A DNA stretch of 26,551 nucleotides from a virus (IMGVR_UViG_3300040801_003857:1-26551), one strand, 5' to 3'. Positions 1-8,934 are shown, numbered from the stretch's first letter. The notes: a model not told the origin generated them from the sequence alone. A program made the numbers and translations.

Positions 1-3000
1 ACTAAATTTTATAAATGGGAAATCGAACCCTAGAAATTTTTCTACAGGTCCACGCCCTCCACCGTCAAAACCAAATATTTTTTTAAATAAACTACCCAGT
101 ATATTAAAACCACCTGTTAGGGCCGCAATAAAGCCCTGAAAAATCAATTTCCCAAGATCTTTGAATAAACTGCCTCCCAACGAACTAAGGGCCTTGCCAA
201 TACCCCTTAATAGACTCTTAGCAAAATCTACAACAAAATTGGCAAGAAAAGTAACTGCCCCTTTTACTACTTCTCTCCATGCAGCTTTTATGATGTCCCT
301 AAAATATCGGGCCACCCCTGATATAACGGCAATGACGGCCTTAATAGAGCCTAAAACTAGCTTATAAACTAGCTCCGGTGTCATTTCTATTAACCTAAGT
401 AATAATTTGTCTAGATTATCGCCGATGGCCTCTATCATTGCCGGTAAAGAAAGGATTATATTTTCTATTAATACAGGCAAGGAATCCATAAACTCCTTAA
501 CAAATTTCTTAGTCGCCTCTGGTCCCTGTGCAAAAACTCTTAAAATAGGGCCTAACGCTTCACCAAGGCCGGGGACAAGCATATCTAAACCGGTTTGAAT
601 CGCTCCAACAACTAAGTCCTCTGCTCCCTTAGCTCCCGAGGCTATAGAATTAGCAATACCGGCCGTTATTCCAATATATGTATTTCTCTCAAGATCATCT
701 CTTTGCTTATCTAAACTTTCTTTTTCCAGATCGAATTGTACTTCTGTTATTATTCCGGCCTTAAAATTTTCCTCTAGCTTACTTTCATTTAGTCCTATTT
801 CATCTAGTATACTTTGTTTTTCGCCGCCAAAAGCAAATCTAAAGGCCTGACTTGCTGATTGTCCAACTTTACCCAAAATGCTAGTTATTTGCTTACCGGT
901 GTCTATAAAAGATTTTTTATAGTCTTCAATAAATTTTAATCTCTTTTCGGCTTGGGCCTTTTCTTCATCGGCCTCTTTTTTTCTTATCTCTCCAAGTTGT
1001 TCATTAAAATCAAGTTCTATTTTTTCCCTAAGCTTTACGGCCAGCTTATAAGATTCCCCTTCGCTTTTTAAACCAGCTTCTATAATTTTTAGTCTTTCAT
1101 TTTTCTGATTTTCTAACTTCTGCAAGTCCGTTAACCCAACCTTGCCTAGTTCTTCCTGTAATTTAACTAAAGGCGCGATATCTATTTTTTTTATTTTATC
1201 GTTAACGCTTGCGACTGACCTTGAGGCGCTACTTTTAAGACCAGTAAAATCAAAAGAAAGTTCTTCTATTTCATCCCCTAAAGCTCTAACCCTTGCCCCT
1301 GCTGAATTTATTTTCTCTATCTGCTCTTTGGAAAAAATACCAAAAGGATCTTTTGCAATTAATTTGGCCGATATCTCTAATATTTTACTTAACCCAGCAA
1401 TTAGAAGGCCAATAGTCTTTTTTAAAAGTGTTTGCAATCCCTTTCTGAAATTTGACAAAAATTTAATAAAAGATTTTCCCAGACTTTCCAGAGAATCAAA
1501 AAAACTATTAATAACTTTTTTGATTTTTCTTATTATAGGGGCAATAATTTCGATACTTCCTATAAAGTCCAAAACAACATTAATCAGGCCCCTAATACTC
1601 TTGAATATCTTTGCTATAAAATCTATGACCGATTTGGCCGAGTCGATAAAAACTTCTTTTAAAACCTCCCCGATGGCCTTAAAAAATCCGGTTCTCTCTT
1701 CAATGAAAGCAAGTGCTTTGTAAAGTCCAAACAAAGCGGCACTAATTGCCGCTATCCCTAATACAATAGGGTTGGCAAGAAATGCCAAAAAACTTTTAGT
1801 GACTACCCCTGCGGCCAAAGATATCCCTTTAAAAACATTCATGACCAACTTGCCAAAGCTATTTATTGCCCCTTCTGACCCTAAAAATGCCTTTGCAGTG
1901 ATCTTGGCCTGATCAAGAAAAATAGTTCCAACAGTCTTAGCGATATCACCCAAAGAGTTAAAGGAAAGGTAAGTTATACCTAAGTTTCTTAATAACCCCC
2001 CTAAACTTTTATTAAAAACAGGAAAAGGGAAATTAATAATATTTGTTAAAAATTTTGTTCCTAAAACAAAATTTATAAGATTAATAATTTTATATAATGC
2101 TAAAAAATTAAAGGTTAGCTTTATTACATAACCAGCGATTTGCAACATTCGACCGCCGAGTGTTGTAAAAAATCCCACAGACTCCACAACGGTTTCATTT
2201 ACATTACTAACAACGGTATTTAAAGCGGCCGCCGCTAGTGTGTTATTTTCAATTACGGCCGCCCCTCTTCCGTATGCTTGTTCTAAATTAGTTAAATTAT
2301 TTTCCAGTAATTTCTGTTGACCTGCCAAAGTTTTCGTTACTGCGGCCGCATTCCCAGCAATAGGGGCGTATTGTTTTAATAAGCTGGCCCATCTTTTTTG
2401 TGTCTTTTCACTTTCTGATAATTGTGAAAATGATAAGGCAAGGCCCTCAGCGTAAATTTTTTGTTGTAAATTTGCCGCCCCTAATTTTACACCGTATTTC
2501 TGAACTGACTGCGCCTGACCATTTAAAGCTGAGATAAATTCTATAGTCGTCTGAACAACATTACCGCCTAAGAAGGAAGCGTAATCGGTAGTTATATCTA
2601 GCAATTTTTTTTGTTGAGCTTCATTAAATCCCATTGCTGAGGTTGTTGCAATTATTTCTGTAACTGCTCCCCTTAAGGCCTTTTCGGTGAATCCGGTGGC
2701 ATTAGAAACGTCTTTAACCGTTTTTGTCCATGTCTCAGTGGTCCCAATAGAATCGCCAAAGGCCTTATTATAGCCCTCTATGGTCCGATTAAAAACAAAT
2801 GTCTTTTTTTCGAATTCGATAAATGAACCAATGGCCTTTTGTGTTGAGTCAACTAACTTAGTACCGATATTGATAGAAAGTCTAGAGACACCTTCTATCA
2901 ATGCAATCAACCCAACGGCCAAGGCCCCAGTAATAACAGACGACAATTTCAGGGCCGACCCTGTGAATTGAACAAATTCATTATTAACTAAATCTGTGGC

Positions 3001-3444
3001 CTTACCCAGACCAAATAAAGCAACCGACACGGTACTTAAATTTAAAGCAAGCCCGATAACACCCTTATCAAACAAAAGAACGGCCTTGGCCAAAACGCCG
3101 GTTGTCCTTGCAGCACTGTTAAAACTCTTGCCAAGAAAACCACTAACCTTAGTAGTTTTTAAAATATCCTCACCTAAACCAAGAATTGCCACTGTTATTT
3201 CGGCCACTCTTTGGTTTTGTACAATCAAGGCACCACTTACAACACCGGCGGCGGCGGCAAATGTTTTCTGAGAAGATGAAAGGACTCTTATATTTTTAAC
3301 TTGCTTCTCTGTCAGTTCATTTTGATAAGAAATTTCTTTGTTTATTTTAGACAGACTCGCGGCGGCATTGGCAGAAAACTTTTTTATTTCCTGCAATGTC
3401 TCTTTAGTAACAATGTCTATATTTATTTTGATACTATCTGCCAT
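1..3444 (-). CDS. Tail tape measure protein (C-terminus beyond window edge)
   Basis: The minus-strand frame starting MADSIKINIDIVTKE stays open without a stop for 1148 codons and runs off the left edge, so the gene is partial. The N-terminal half has the tape-measure pattern: a long alanine/serine-rich helical region with ATTSAMGFNEAQ followed by a GG-V-TTIEF segment. Several hydrophobic stretches in the middle and C-terminal part are typical of the segments that reach the host membrane during DNA ejection. The protein sets tail length and fills the tail tube before ejection. It follows the G/GT chaperone pair, overlapping the end of the T reading frame by 11 nt, which is the standard siphovirus order. 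At more than 1148 residues, a tail of very roughly 170 nm or longer is expected from the usual 1.5 Å per residue rule. No other long reading frame on the opposite strand in this stretch looks real. Confidence 0.93.
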   Translation of the reverse strand, partial: MADSIKINIDIVTKETLQEIKKFSANAAASLSKINKEISYQNELTEKQVKNIRVLSSSQKTFAAAAGVVSGALIVQNQRVAEITVAILGLGEDILKTTKVSGFLGKSFNSAARTTGVLAKAVLLFDKGVIGLALNLSTVSVALFGLGKATDLVNNEFVQFTGSALKLSSVITGALAVGLIALIEGVSRLSINIGTKLVDSTQKAIGSFIEFEKKTFVFNRTIEGYNKAFGDSIGTTETWTKTVKDVSNATGFTEKALRGAVTEIIATTSAMGFNEAQQKKLLDITTDYASFLGGNVVQTTIEFISALNGQAQSVQKYGVKLGAANLQQKIYAEGLALSFSQLSESEKTQKRWASLLKQYAPIAGNAAAVTKTLAGQQKLLENNLTNLEQAYGRGAAVIENNTLAAAALNTVVSNVNETVVESVGFFTTLGGRMLQIAGYVIKLTFNFLALYKIINLINFVLGTKFLTNIINFPFPVFNKSLGGLLRNLGITYLSFNSLGDIAKTVGTIFLDQAKITAKAFLGSEGAINSFGKLVMNVFKGISLAAGVVTKSFLAFLANPIVLGIAAISAALFGLYKALAFIEERTGFFKAIGEVLKEVFIDSAKSVIDFIAKIFKSIRGLINVVLDFIGSIEIIAPIIRKIKKVINSFFDSLESLGKSFIKFLSNFRKGLQTLLKKTIGLLIAGLSKILEISAKLIAKDPFGIFSKEQIEKINSAGARVRALGDEIEELSFDFTGLKSSASRSVASVNDKIKKIDIAPLVKLQEELGKVGLTDLQKLENQKNERLKIIEAGLKSEGESYKLAVKLREKIELDFNEQLGEIRKKEADEEKAQAEKRLKFIEDYKKSFIDTGKQITSILGKVGQSASQAFRFAFGGEKQSILDEIGLNESKLEENFKAGIITEVQFDLEKESLDKQRDDLERNTYIGITAGIANSIASGAKGAEDLVVGAIQTGLDMLVPGLGEALGPILRVFAQGPEATKKFVKEFMDSLPVLIENIILSLPAMIEAIGDNLDKLLLRLIEMTPELVYKLVLGSIKAVIAVISGVARYFRDIIKAAWREVVKGAVTFLANFVVDFAKSLLRGIGKALSSLGGSLFKDLGKLIFQGFIAALTGGFNILGSLFKKIFGFDGGGRGPVEKFLGFDFPFIKFS

Positions 3445-4011
3445 GTCTTCGGCCCTTGTTTCTAGTTTTTTTCATTTCATCATCTTGATGCTTATTAATA
3501 ACTGAACTGATAATACTATAGGCCTCAACATCGGCACTTTCTAAATCTTCACTACTAAACCTATACCCAAGCTTGCAAAGCATTTTTTTATTAAAGTAAT
3601 CTTCTACATATACAGACATTTTATTATGCCCTTTCATGCCTTTGACTGCCCATTGTGCTTGTTGCTTGAGTAAGTTCTGTTCTACTTTCCCAAGCGGCCA
3701 GCATTCAATACAGATGAGGCGGCGGCCGTTAAAAGCTGATCAAATTCTGGGTAACTCTCCATGTCCTCAAAGCTCTTGACATGAATTTCACCACATTTTA
3801 AATCTATTTTTTTAAAATGAGGTTTGGCGGCATCTAATAAATTTACAATAGAGTCTAGTGAGTCTAACCCTGTATTTACTTCGCCATTCTCGTTAATTTT
3901 AAAATTACAATCCTTAATCATTTTTAATCGCTGTCGATATGTTGGGATTGTCAAAACTAGCTTACCAGTAATTTCCTTGTACTCTTTTAAATCAAAATTA
4001 AATTCTCTCAT
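3434..4011 (-). CDS. Tail assembly chaperone GT fusion made by -1 frameshift
   Basis: A -1 shift at GGGAAAG moves ribosomes into an open frame that reads VEQNLLKQQAQWAVKG and then joins MKGHNKMSVYVEDYF..., ending KGRRHGR, for a fusion of about 192 aa. In lambda the equivalent GT protein links gpG-coated tape measure to the tail tube protein through its T domain, and the slip sequence there is also GGGAAAG. The 67-codon part after MKGHNK (3434-3637) could be annotated as a separate gene, but it has no convincing ribosome-binding site and is much better explained as the T domain. It is basic at its C-terminus and overlaps the tape measure start. I see no obvious strong pseudoknot or hairpin just downstream of the slip site. 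Confidence 0.85.
3682..4011 (-). CDS. Tail assembly chaperone, gpG-like (zero-frame product)
   Basis: Small (109 aa) acidic/helical protein between the tail tube and tape measure genes, the position of lambda gpG. It should coat the tape measure during tail assembly and be absent from the mature virion. I prefer the start MREFNFDLKE because GGAGAG lies 7 nt upstream; an ATG 15 nt further upstream (MERITMREF) has no ribosome-binding site. The last codons read TTG GGA AAG TAG, so a GGGAAAG slippery heptamer sits directly before the stop in the correct X XXY YYZ phase. The sequence itself matches no family I can name. The assignment rests on position, size and the slip site. Translation is probably controlled by alternative RNA pairings around its ribosome-binding site (see findings). 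Confidence 0.85.
   Translation of the reverse strand: MREFNFDLKEYKEITGKLVLTIPTYRQRLKMIKDCNFKINENGEVNTGLDSLDSIVNLLDAAKPHFKKIDLKCGEIHVKSFEDMESYPEFDQLLTAAASSVLNAGRLGK
3685..3691 (-). promoter_or_regulatory. Programmed -1 frameshift slippery site GGGAAAG
   Basis: Reading the minus strand, the zero frame is TTG GGA AAG TAG. GGGAAAG is in the X XXY YYZ phase and one nucleotide away from a frame that is open for 83 codons. It is the same heptamer as in the lambda G-T frameshift and occupies the same genomic position. Confidence 0.88.
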
Positions 4012-4018
4012 AGTTATT

Positions 4019-4054
4019 CTCTCCATGAATATGGGAGAGTCCTAAGACCCTCCC
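4019..4054 (-). promoter_or_regulatory. Mutually exclusive hairpins over the gpG ribosome-binding site
   Basis: In the minus-strand RNA, GGGAGGGTC and GACTCTCCC form a 9-position stem with one A·C mismatch and a TTAG loop, starting 9 nt after the tail tube stop codon. The CTCTCC inside the second arm can instead pair perfectly with GGAGAG, the ribosome-binding site of the gpG gene. One arm therefore has two alternative partners. No U-tract follows, so this is not an ordinary terminator. Confidence 0.55.
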
Positions 4055-4063
4055 GATTAACTT

Positions 4064-5572
4064 TTATAGAAAATTTATGTATACCTCTCCAAGTCCATCA
4101 GCAACATAGCCTTTAAAAGATAAAGAATACTCCACTATATTATCTGTGTCCTGTAACTCAAAACTGTTTACTGTTGCAGTGGGTATAAATACATTTACAC
4201 ACTCTCCAGCAACCCAGTTACCACCTGTTTTATTTCCAGCAGTGAAAGCAAGTTGGACATTTTCATTATTGGAAAATTTATCAAAATATTTTGCATCGTA
4301 TTGGGAGACTCTTAAAGTTGCCGTCCCTGTAACTTCTCTACTAGTAACTAAAGAACCAGACTTTCCAGAAGTTGCACAAATAGAAAGTAAATCAGATTTT
4401 TCACCTGTGACAGTTAAACTAAATTCACTTACACCTACACAAGTGTTTTCAGTTGAGTCACCAATAAACAATTGGATGTTTTTTGATACAACAGGGGCAA
4501 GATCGTCATAATCTGCCGTCTGTGGACTTGATAAAGTTTGAGCATTGTCACTTGTATAAGTCTGCGCTCCTGAATCATCTGCGGCAGTCGAGAAACCAAT
4601 TTTATCCGCAATGGTGTTGGCGGCATTTGCCCCAGTGTTCCACAGGAGAGTAAGAACGGCACTTGTAGAAGTTGCTATTGTAAACTTTCCAGTAGAATTA
4701 GAATACGTACAAGTATAGGTTTCTGCACTATCCTGAGCGACCAAAGCGGCGGCGATAGCATCAGCAAGGTCATGAGGATTTTTATACCACCCAGCCGCAA
4801 CCACGGCGGCAAATGTTCCATTATCCGATGTGAAATCTAAATAAATATCGGCGGCGGCTATCTCAATGGGATTCCAAAAATATTCAATCCCCTCGATGTC
4901 AAAATCCGTATTAACAAATTCCCCTGCTGTACAATTGATTGTCATGGAAGTAGCACGACATCCAGCAATCAACTCCGTGGCCCCTCCATTGCCTCTATAA
5001 ACCCATTTGGCAAATGTTGGATGGCCTGAGTTTGCTGGTTTTTTTAGGATAGCATTACCTAGGTTCACGCCGGAAGCTGGGGCATTTGCAAGGTCAAAAG
5101 CCAATGTTAAGGCATCGGTTGAGACAGAAAGAACATTTCTGACTGAATAACCGTTGGTTGCATCTTTAACTAGTAAAGCAGTCCCACGCTCATAGTTGGA
5201 CCCCTCACCCGAATCTACATTAACCACACTGGTTGTTGATCCTGCAACGGTGTCATACTCGGCCCCCGGCCCGCCGGTTCCACCTAAACAAGATTCAATC
5301 AACAATCCGAATGCTGGCTCTGTACCTTCCACCCCAGAGTGTTTTAGATAATGACTTAAAGATGCTGTAGGATTCTCAAAACCCAGAGCGCTTTTTGACA
5401 TTCCAATGGAGCCGGTTAGCTCTGCATTTTCTAGCTCATCAAATGATGGGGCAACAGTAAAGCCCTCTTGTAGCGCTATATAATCCTCTGTTGCGCTTGT
5501 AGGGGCCACCGGCGTCCCCTCGGTTACCTCTGGAACTATTGCGCAAACCGTACTTTTATTTTGTATTGCCAT
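4064..5572 (-). CDS. Major tail tube protein
   Basis: A 502-aa protein starting MAIQNKSTVCAIVPEVTEGT, the usual opening of siphovirus tail tube proteins, lying between the tail terminator and the G/GT chaperones. The tube domain appears split: the N-terminal part runs to about residue 235 and resumes near residue 360 with a VSEFSLTVTGEKSD segment. An internal stretch (about 240-345) has the pattern ADIYLDF...LADAIAAAL...YTCTYSNSTGKFTIAT, a small beta domain found inserted in many phage tail proteins and probably exposed on the tail surface. GGAGG lies 8 nt before the ATG. This should be one of the most highly expressed genes here. Confidence 0.85.
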   Translation of the reverse strand: MAIQNKSTVCAIVPEVTEGTPVAPTSATEDYIALQEGFTVAPSFDELENAELTGSIGMSKSALGFENPTASLSHYLKHSGVEGTEPAFGLLIESCLGGTGGPGAEYDTVAGSTTSVVNVDSGEGSNYERGTALLVKDATNGYSVRNVLSVSTDALTLAFDLANAPASGVNLGNAILKKPANSGHPTFAKWVYRGNGGATELIAGCRATSMTINCTAGEFVNTDFDIEGIEYFWNPIEIAAADIYLDFTSDNGTFAAVVAAGWYKNPHDLADAIAAALVAQDSAETYTCTYSNSTGKFTIATSTSAVLTLLWNTGANAANTIADKIGFSTAADDSGAQTYTSDNAQTLSSPQTADYDDLAPVVSKNIQLFIGDSTENTCVGVSEFSLTVTGEKSDLLSICATSGKSGSLVTSREVTGTATLRVSQYDAKYFDKFSNNENVQLAFTAGNKTGGNWVAGECVNVFIPTATVNSFELQDTDNIVEYSLSFKGYVADGLGEVYINFL

Positions 5573-5583
5573 TTTAAACCCTC

Positions 5584-6030
5584 CTAATATTGTTCCCTTA
5601 TTACTGTAGATATTATTGTTTCCGAGTAAATGAAATTTGTTTTTCCAGCTATGAAAAAACTTATCGGGTCACTCGTACCTAAATCTATTTTATCTATGGT
5701 TGAACTCATGTTGTCTTGATCGTAGAAATGTTCTCTTAACGTAAATGTATCTTCTTTAAGTGCCTTAACTGCCGTATCTAGATTAATAGCGTCGTGGTCC
5801 TGCCTTACAACTTCCCTACAAAGGACAACAATAAAATTATATTGGTCGGAAAGATAACATAGTTCGGCACTAAAAAAGGTCTGGCCGCCCATTCTTAGCC
5901 CCCAGCCATCTTTTAAAAAATGGATAGAATTATCTTGCAAAGAATAGGGATTAGGGACTCTTGTTTTGCCAGAAAACAATATTCCTAATTCTGAAACGTA
6001 AAAGTCATAAACAGTTGTTATTTTGCTCAT
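5584..6030 (-). CDS. Probable tail terminator / tail completion protein
   Basis: A 148-aa protein just upstream of the tail tube gene, the usual place of lambda gpU/SPP1 gp17-like tail terminators that cap the tube and join it to the head. The start codon overlaps the previous gene's stop as TAATG, with GGTGAG just upstream, so the two are translationally coupled. The sequence (MSKITTVYDFYVSELGILF...) has mixed alpha/beta composition of the right size, but I see no diagnostic motif. The function is inferred from position and length. Confidence 0.55.
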   Translation of the reverse strand: MSKITTVYDFYVSELGILFSGKTRVPNPYSLQDNSIHFLKDGWGLRMGGQTFFSAELCYLSDQYNFIVVLCREVVRQDHDAINLDTAVKALKEDTFTLREHFYDQDNMSSTIDKIDLGTSDPISFFIAGKTNFIYSETIISTVIREQY

Positions 6031-6866
6031 TATCTCACCATGAAGCCCTGTCTTGCGGCCATCTCTTTTTCTGTTAATTCTCCATCCAGATTACTATCTA
6101 CGTCGTATATCGATTTATTCATTCGTTTTTCAAACTCATTTCTAGCGTCTTTTTTTTGGTCTGCGTAATCGTCACCAAACGAGTTAAAAATCAGTTCGGC
6201 GACTTTGGACACACTTGGAAGCATAAAAGAAGACCTTTCCAAGATTTGCCCTTTTGCATATATTATTTTTTGAGATATTAAGGTATTTACAATTATTTCT
6301 GCGGCCCTTACATGCTGTTCTTCCCAAGTAGTTTTCCCTGCCTCAAAAGCGGTCAGAACGGTCGATCTATTAAGATCTGGATATTCTGAGCCTAGATCAT
6401 TATCGTTGGAAAACTTTTGACCTATCCAGCTCATAATAGAATCGGCAGTTAAGTCATTGGAAAAAGATATTCTAATCCAATATTTATCGTATATAGTTAG
6501 GTCGGTCAGTCCTGTAATTTGCCTGCCTTGCCCATTAGTATTGCCGTCAATCCATGCATGATCCCGATCAGGGACGTAAGTTACAAATCCATCTTGTTTA
6601 AGCCCTTCGGTCTGGTCATCGATTTCAACAGTTGCTTGCCAACTGTCTCCGGTCCAGTAGTCTATGGACATGGTAGAAGAGGCAACGCTTGCCGTCCCCA
6701 TCTTTAAATAGAAATGATTGAAAGGGACAATATTACCAATATATATATAATCTTCTGCGGCGGTAAAGCCTGAAAAAGTATAACTACCAGTGTGGAAATT
6801 TGCCATTTCGGTTGTTATATCAGTTAGGGTACCGTCGTCTGAATAAATAACTCTTGTTGTTCTCAT
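6030..6866 (-). CDS. Neck / head-tail connector-region protein with an EF-hand-like loop
   Basis: A 278-aa protein in the neck-gene position. The N-terminal 150 residues are beta-rich and resemble virion adhesion or decoration domains (DDGTLTDITTEMANF..., SIDYWTGDSWQ). Residues 160-250 are mostly helical with YPDLNRSTVLTAFEAGKTTWEE, as in adaptor proteins that dock on the portal. The C-terminus carries DSNLDGELTEKE (257-268), which fits the EF-hand/dockerin calcium loop with D1, N3, D5, G6, L8 and E12. AGGAAGAG precedes the ATG. The protein may bind calcium in the assembled neck, but this is inference. I cannot assign it to a named family. Confidence 0.55.
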   Translation of the reverse strand: MRTTRVIYSDDGTLTDITTEMANFHTGSYTFSGFTAAEDYIYIGNIVPFNHFYLKMGTASVASSTMSIDYWTGDSWQATVEIDDQTEGLKQDGFVTYVPDRDHAWIDGNTNGQGRQITGLTDLTIYDKYWIRISFSNDLTADSIMSWIGQKFSNDNDLGSEYPDLNRSTVLTAFEAGKTTWEEQHVRAAEIIVNTLISQKIIYAKGQILERSSFMLPSVSKVAELIFNSFGDDYADQKKDARNEFEKRMNKSIYDVDSNLDGELTEKEMAARQGFMVR

Positions 6867-6869
6867 ATA

Positions 6870-8198
6870 TTACTCTTCCTCTACCCAAGTTAAAGCACTT
6901 CCTACTGTAGTGGTTCCTGTCATGGTATAGGCCTTAACTAAAAATAATTCCGACTGTGTTGAATCATAGTTTTGTTTTATTAATCTATTTTCGTCTAACA
7001 ACTCAAAAGGGGCCGTGGTCCCAATGGATCCCGAATTTGCATTACTCCCTGTAGAGTTTGCCGCAACGACACTACAGGCGATCATGTGGAAGTCGGTAAT
7101 AGTGATAGAGATATCCGAACCGGCTGCATATCGACAGGCCGAGTTAGAATTAACATTGGTCCAGCTTGTGCCGGTATCTGTCCAGCCATCGACTTTAAAG
7201 ACCTCGAACATTGTGTTTTCACTCTCAGCAAAAAAAACAGTTGCTAGCAAGCTGGCCGTTTTCCTGTTTTCGTTGGAGTTAAAGGTATTCGCCAAACCGA
7301 CGACTAGAACATCAACACCGCCGGTTGTAGCGGTTGAAGTGTTCCCCCTTGTGTTTGCGTGATATTCTAATGCGACAGGTTTTAACCCTCCATCAGTAGC
7401 AACTGAGCAACATATTTCTTTTAATGTATAGGTCCCAGTATTAGCGACTGCCCGACTCTCAAAAAACAGGCCATCATTATCGCTAAAATATCCCATTCTT
7501 CTATAAATATAAGATCCATCAGACACAATTTCATATCTGAGAGGAAGAGAGGCCGAGCGCATATAAACATTAGTATTTAGAAAAGAATTTTCAGCTTCAT
7601 AGATAACTATTGGGTCACCACTTGAGCCAATTAAAGAAAATTTGACTTTCCCAACTCCCAGCCATTGGAAATCAATATTAAAAATGCCGGCCTTAGTGAA
7701 GTCTATATCTTCCCCCGATAAACCACTTCCATCAACTGGGTCTATCCAACTAATCCTCGATGATTTTGAATCTACCACGGACCCACTTGTTGAAGTTCGT
7801 ACAACAACATAAATATCATCATTGGAATTTTCGCTTAATACCCCAGTCAGATTGATATTTTGCCCCTTAGCTGGAACGTAAGGCAGATACCTAGACTCTC
7901 TTAAAGCTCGGTCATTGTTGGCCTGAGATATGGACAAAGATACGCTGGCCGTCTGATAGCTAAAAGCAATCGCCCCTGCCCCAGCGGTGACTTCGTTAAA
8001 GCTAGATGGATTTCTTGAAGATATGTTTTTATTGTCGAACACATCTAGGGACTGGGAGACTCTTAATCTTCCAAAAGAATCTATTGAATGATTAGAATTT
8101 TCGGTTAGTACAATGGAGTTTTCGAACTGAGTTCGTTTAAAACTTGCGTCTGAATTTCGCTTGAATTTATTTAATTCGAGGTCTTTTAGTGTTGCCAT
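6870..8198 (-). CDS. Virion structural protein with FGRLRVS motif
   Basis: A 442-aa protein with SIDSFGRLRVSQSLDVFD at about residues 38-55. This motif marks a family of phage structural proteins found near head and neck genes in many marine and enteric phages. The rest is beta-rich, with many Ser/Thr/Asn residues and no charged coiled coil, consistent with a neck fibre, head fibre or decoration protein. Gly/Ser/Asn-rich tracts near residues 365-395 suggest a flexible linker. The upstream ribosome-binding site is weak, and a 13-pair hairpin separates it from the preceding gene. The exact role is not recognisable from sequence. Confidence 0.6.
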   Translation of the reverse strand: MATLKDLELNKFKRNSDASFKRTQFENSIVLTENSNHSIDSFGRLRVSQSLDVFDNKNISSRNPSSFNEVTAGAGAIAFSYQTASVSLSISQANNDRALRESRYLPYVPAKGQNINLTGVLSENSNDDIYVVVRTSTSGSVVDSKSSRISWIDPVDGSGLSGEDIDFTKAGIFNIDFQWLGVGKVKFSLIGSSGDPIVIYEAENSFLNTNVYMRSASLPLRYEIVSDGSYIYRRMGYFSDNDGLFFESRAVANTGTYTLKEICCSVATDGGLKPVALEYHANTRGNTSTATTGGVDVLVVGLANTFNSNENRKTASLLATVFFAESENTMFEVFKVDGWTDTGTSWTNVNSNSACRYAAGSDISITITDFHMIACSVVAANSTGSNANSGSIGTTAPFELLDENRLIKQNYDSTQSELFLVKAYTMTGTTTVGSALTWVEEE

Positions 8199-8233
8199 AT
8201 CCCGATAATCCCTATAATCCCGATTTTTTTAAG

Positions 8234-8263
8234 TATAGGGGGAGTTTAAAAACTCTCCCTATA
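8234..8263 (-). other. Long inverted repeat between two virion genes
   Basis: TATAGGG-x-GAGTTT pairs with AAACTC-x-CCCTATA across a 2-nt centre, with one G·T at position x, giving about 14 pairs. It lies between the genes at 8294-8731 and 6870-8198. The downstream sequence on the transcribed strand is A-rich, not a U-run, so an RNA-processing or mRNA-stabilising hairpin is more likely than an intrinsic terminator. Confidence 0.5.
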
Positions 8264-8293
8264 TCAATTTCAGTACACTTTTGTCATTTCTGT

Positions 8294-8731
8294 CTAATCA
8301 GGATCATAAGCACATTCTAAATAAATTTCCATCTTACCGGCAGTTAATGCGGCGGTTCCAATGGTTAAAACTAGGTCCTGATTGGCGGCCGTGGAATCAA
8401 TTCTGTAAAAAATCTCATGGTCATTTGTGTCATCCCAAATTAAAGCACCGGCCACAGCACTTGAATTGATCACAGCGTCGGCACTAGCGGCCCCTAGGGC
8501 GTAAATATCGGCCATATAGCCGTCAACGTCGGTCGTGTTCCCGACTGTTACCGTTGGAGTACCGGCACTAGTAAAGGCCGTTTTCATGATGATACGTAAT
8601 CTCTTAACAATGACCCCTTCGCCCAAACTATTTACGTCTGAGCTTAGAGAAATTGAAGAGACTGCCCCCCCAGAGACGGCAAAATCGTAATCATACTTTA
8701 CTAGAAAATCCTCATTCCTTGGATATCCCAT
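8294..8731 (-). CDS. Probable capsid decoration / head-fibre-type virion protein
   Basis: A 145-aa beta-rich, Ala/Ser/Thr-rich protein starting MGYPRNEDFLVKYDYDFAV, with VTVGNTTDVDGYMADIYALG and a C-terminal MEIYLECAYDPD. Proteins of this composition just downstream of the major capsid gene usually decorate the capsid. There is no signal peptide or membrane segment. GAGGAA lies upstream of the ATG. Function is inferred from position and composition. A tail or neck component is the alternative. Confidence 0.5.
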   Translation of the reverse strand: MGYPRNEDFLVKYDYDFAVSGGAVSSISLSSDVNSLGEGVIVKRLRIIMKTAFTSAGTPTVTVGNTTDVDGYMADIYALGAASADAVINSSAVAGALIWDDTNDHEIFYRIDSTAANQDLVLTIGTAALTAGKMEIYLECAYDPD

Positions 8732-8733
8732 AT

Positions 8734-8934
8734 TTATTCCTCATTCTTAAAAATTGTTAACTTGTTTTCGTAATCGAACCAAGCAACCCACCTTTTTGAT
8801 ACAGGGTCCCTTGCAATGCTATGAAATTTAATGTAGGTCCCACGCTTGGCCGATATCATCGCCATTCTCCTTTCAAGTTCCTTGTAGGAGCTGGCAATAA
8901 CTGCCCTTGGTGTTACATTCGAACCTACCGACAT
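8734..8934 (-). CDS. Small protein of unknown function between capsid and decoration genes
   Basis: A 66-aa basic protein (MSVGSNVTPRAVIASSYKELERR...) with a helical N-terminal half and a strand-rich C-terminal half, RDPVSKRWVAWFDYENKLTIF. An AGGAG site lies just upstream, and it is tightly packed between the major capsid gene (11-nt gap) and the next gene (2-nt gap), so it is clearly part of the late operon. I do not recognise the family. A minor capsid or head-completion role would fit the context but is not shown. Confidence 0.6.
   Translation of the reverse strand: MSVGSNVTPRAVIASSYKELERRMAMISAKRGTYIKFHSIARDPVSKRWVAWFDYENKLTIFKNEE

Noticed and set aside
161-3271. Several plus-strand open frames opposite the tape measure gene
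   Set aside because: They are antisense to a continuous 1148-codon frame, lack ribosome-binding sites and have compositions expected from reverse reading of Ala/Lys-rich codons.
8200-8226. ATCCCGAT direct repeats before the FGRLRVS gene as an operator
   Set aside because: Only two short copies next to a start codon in the middle of the late operon, with no promoter seen. Too weak to call.
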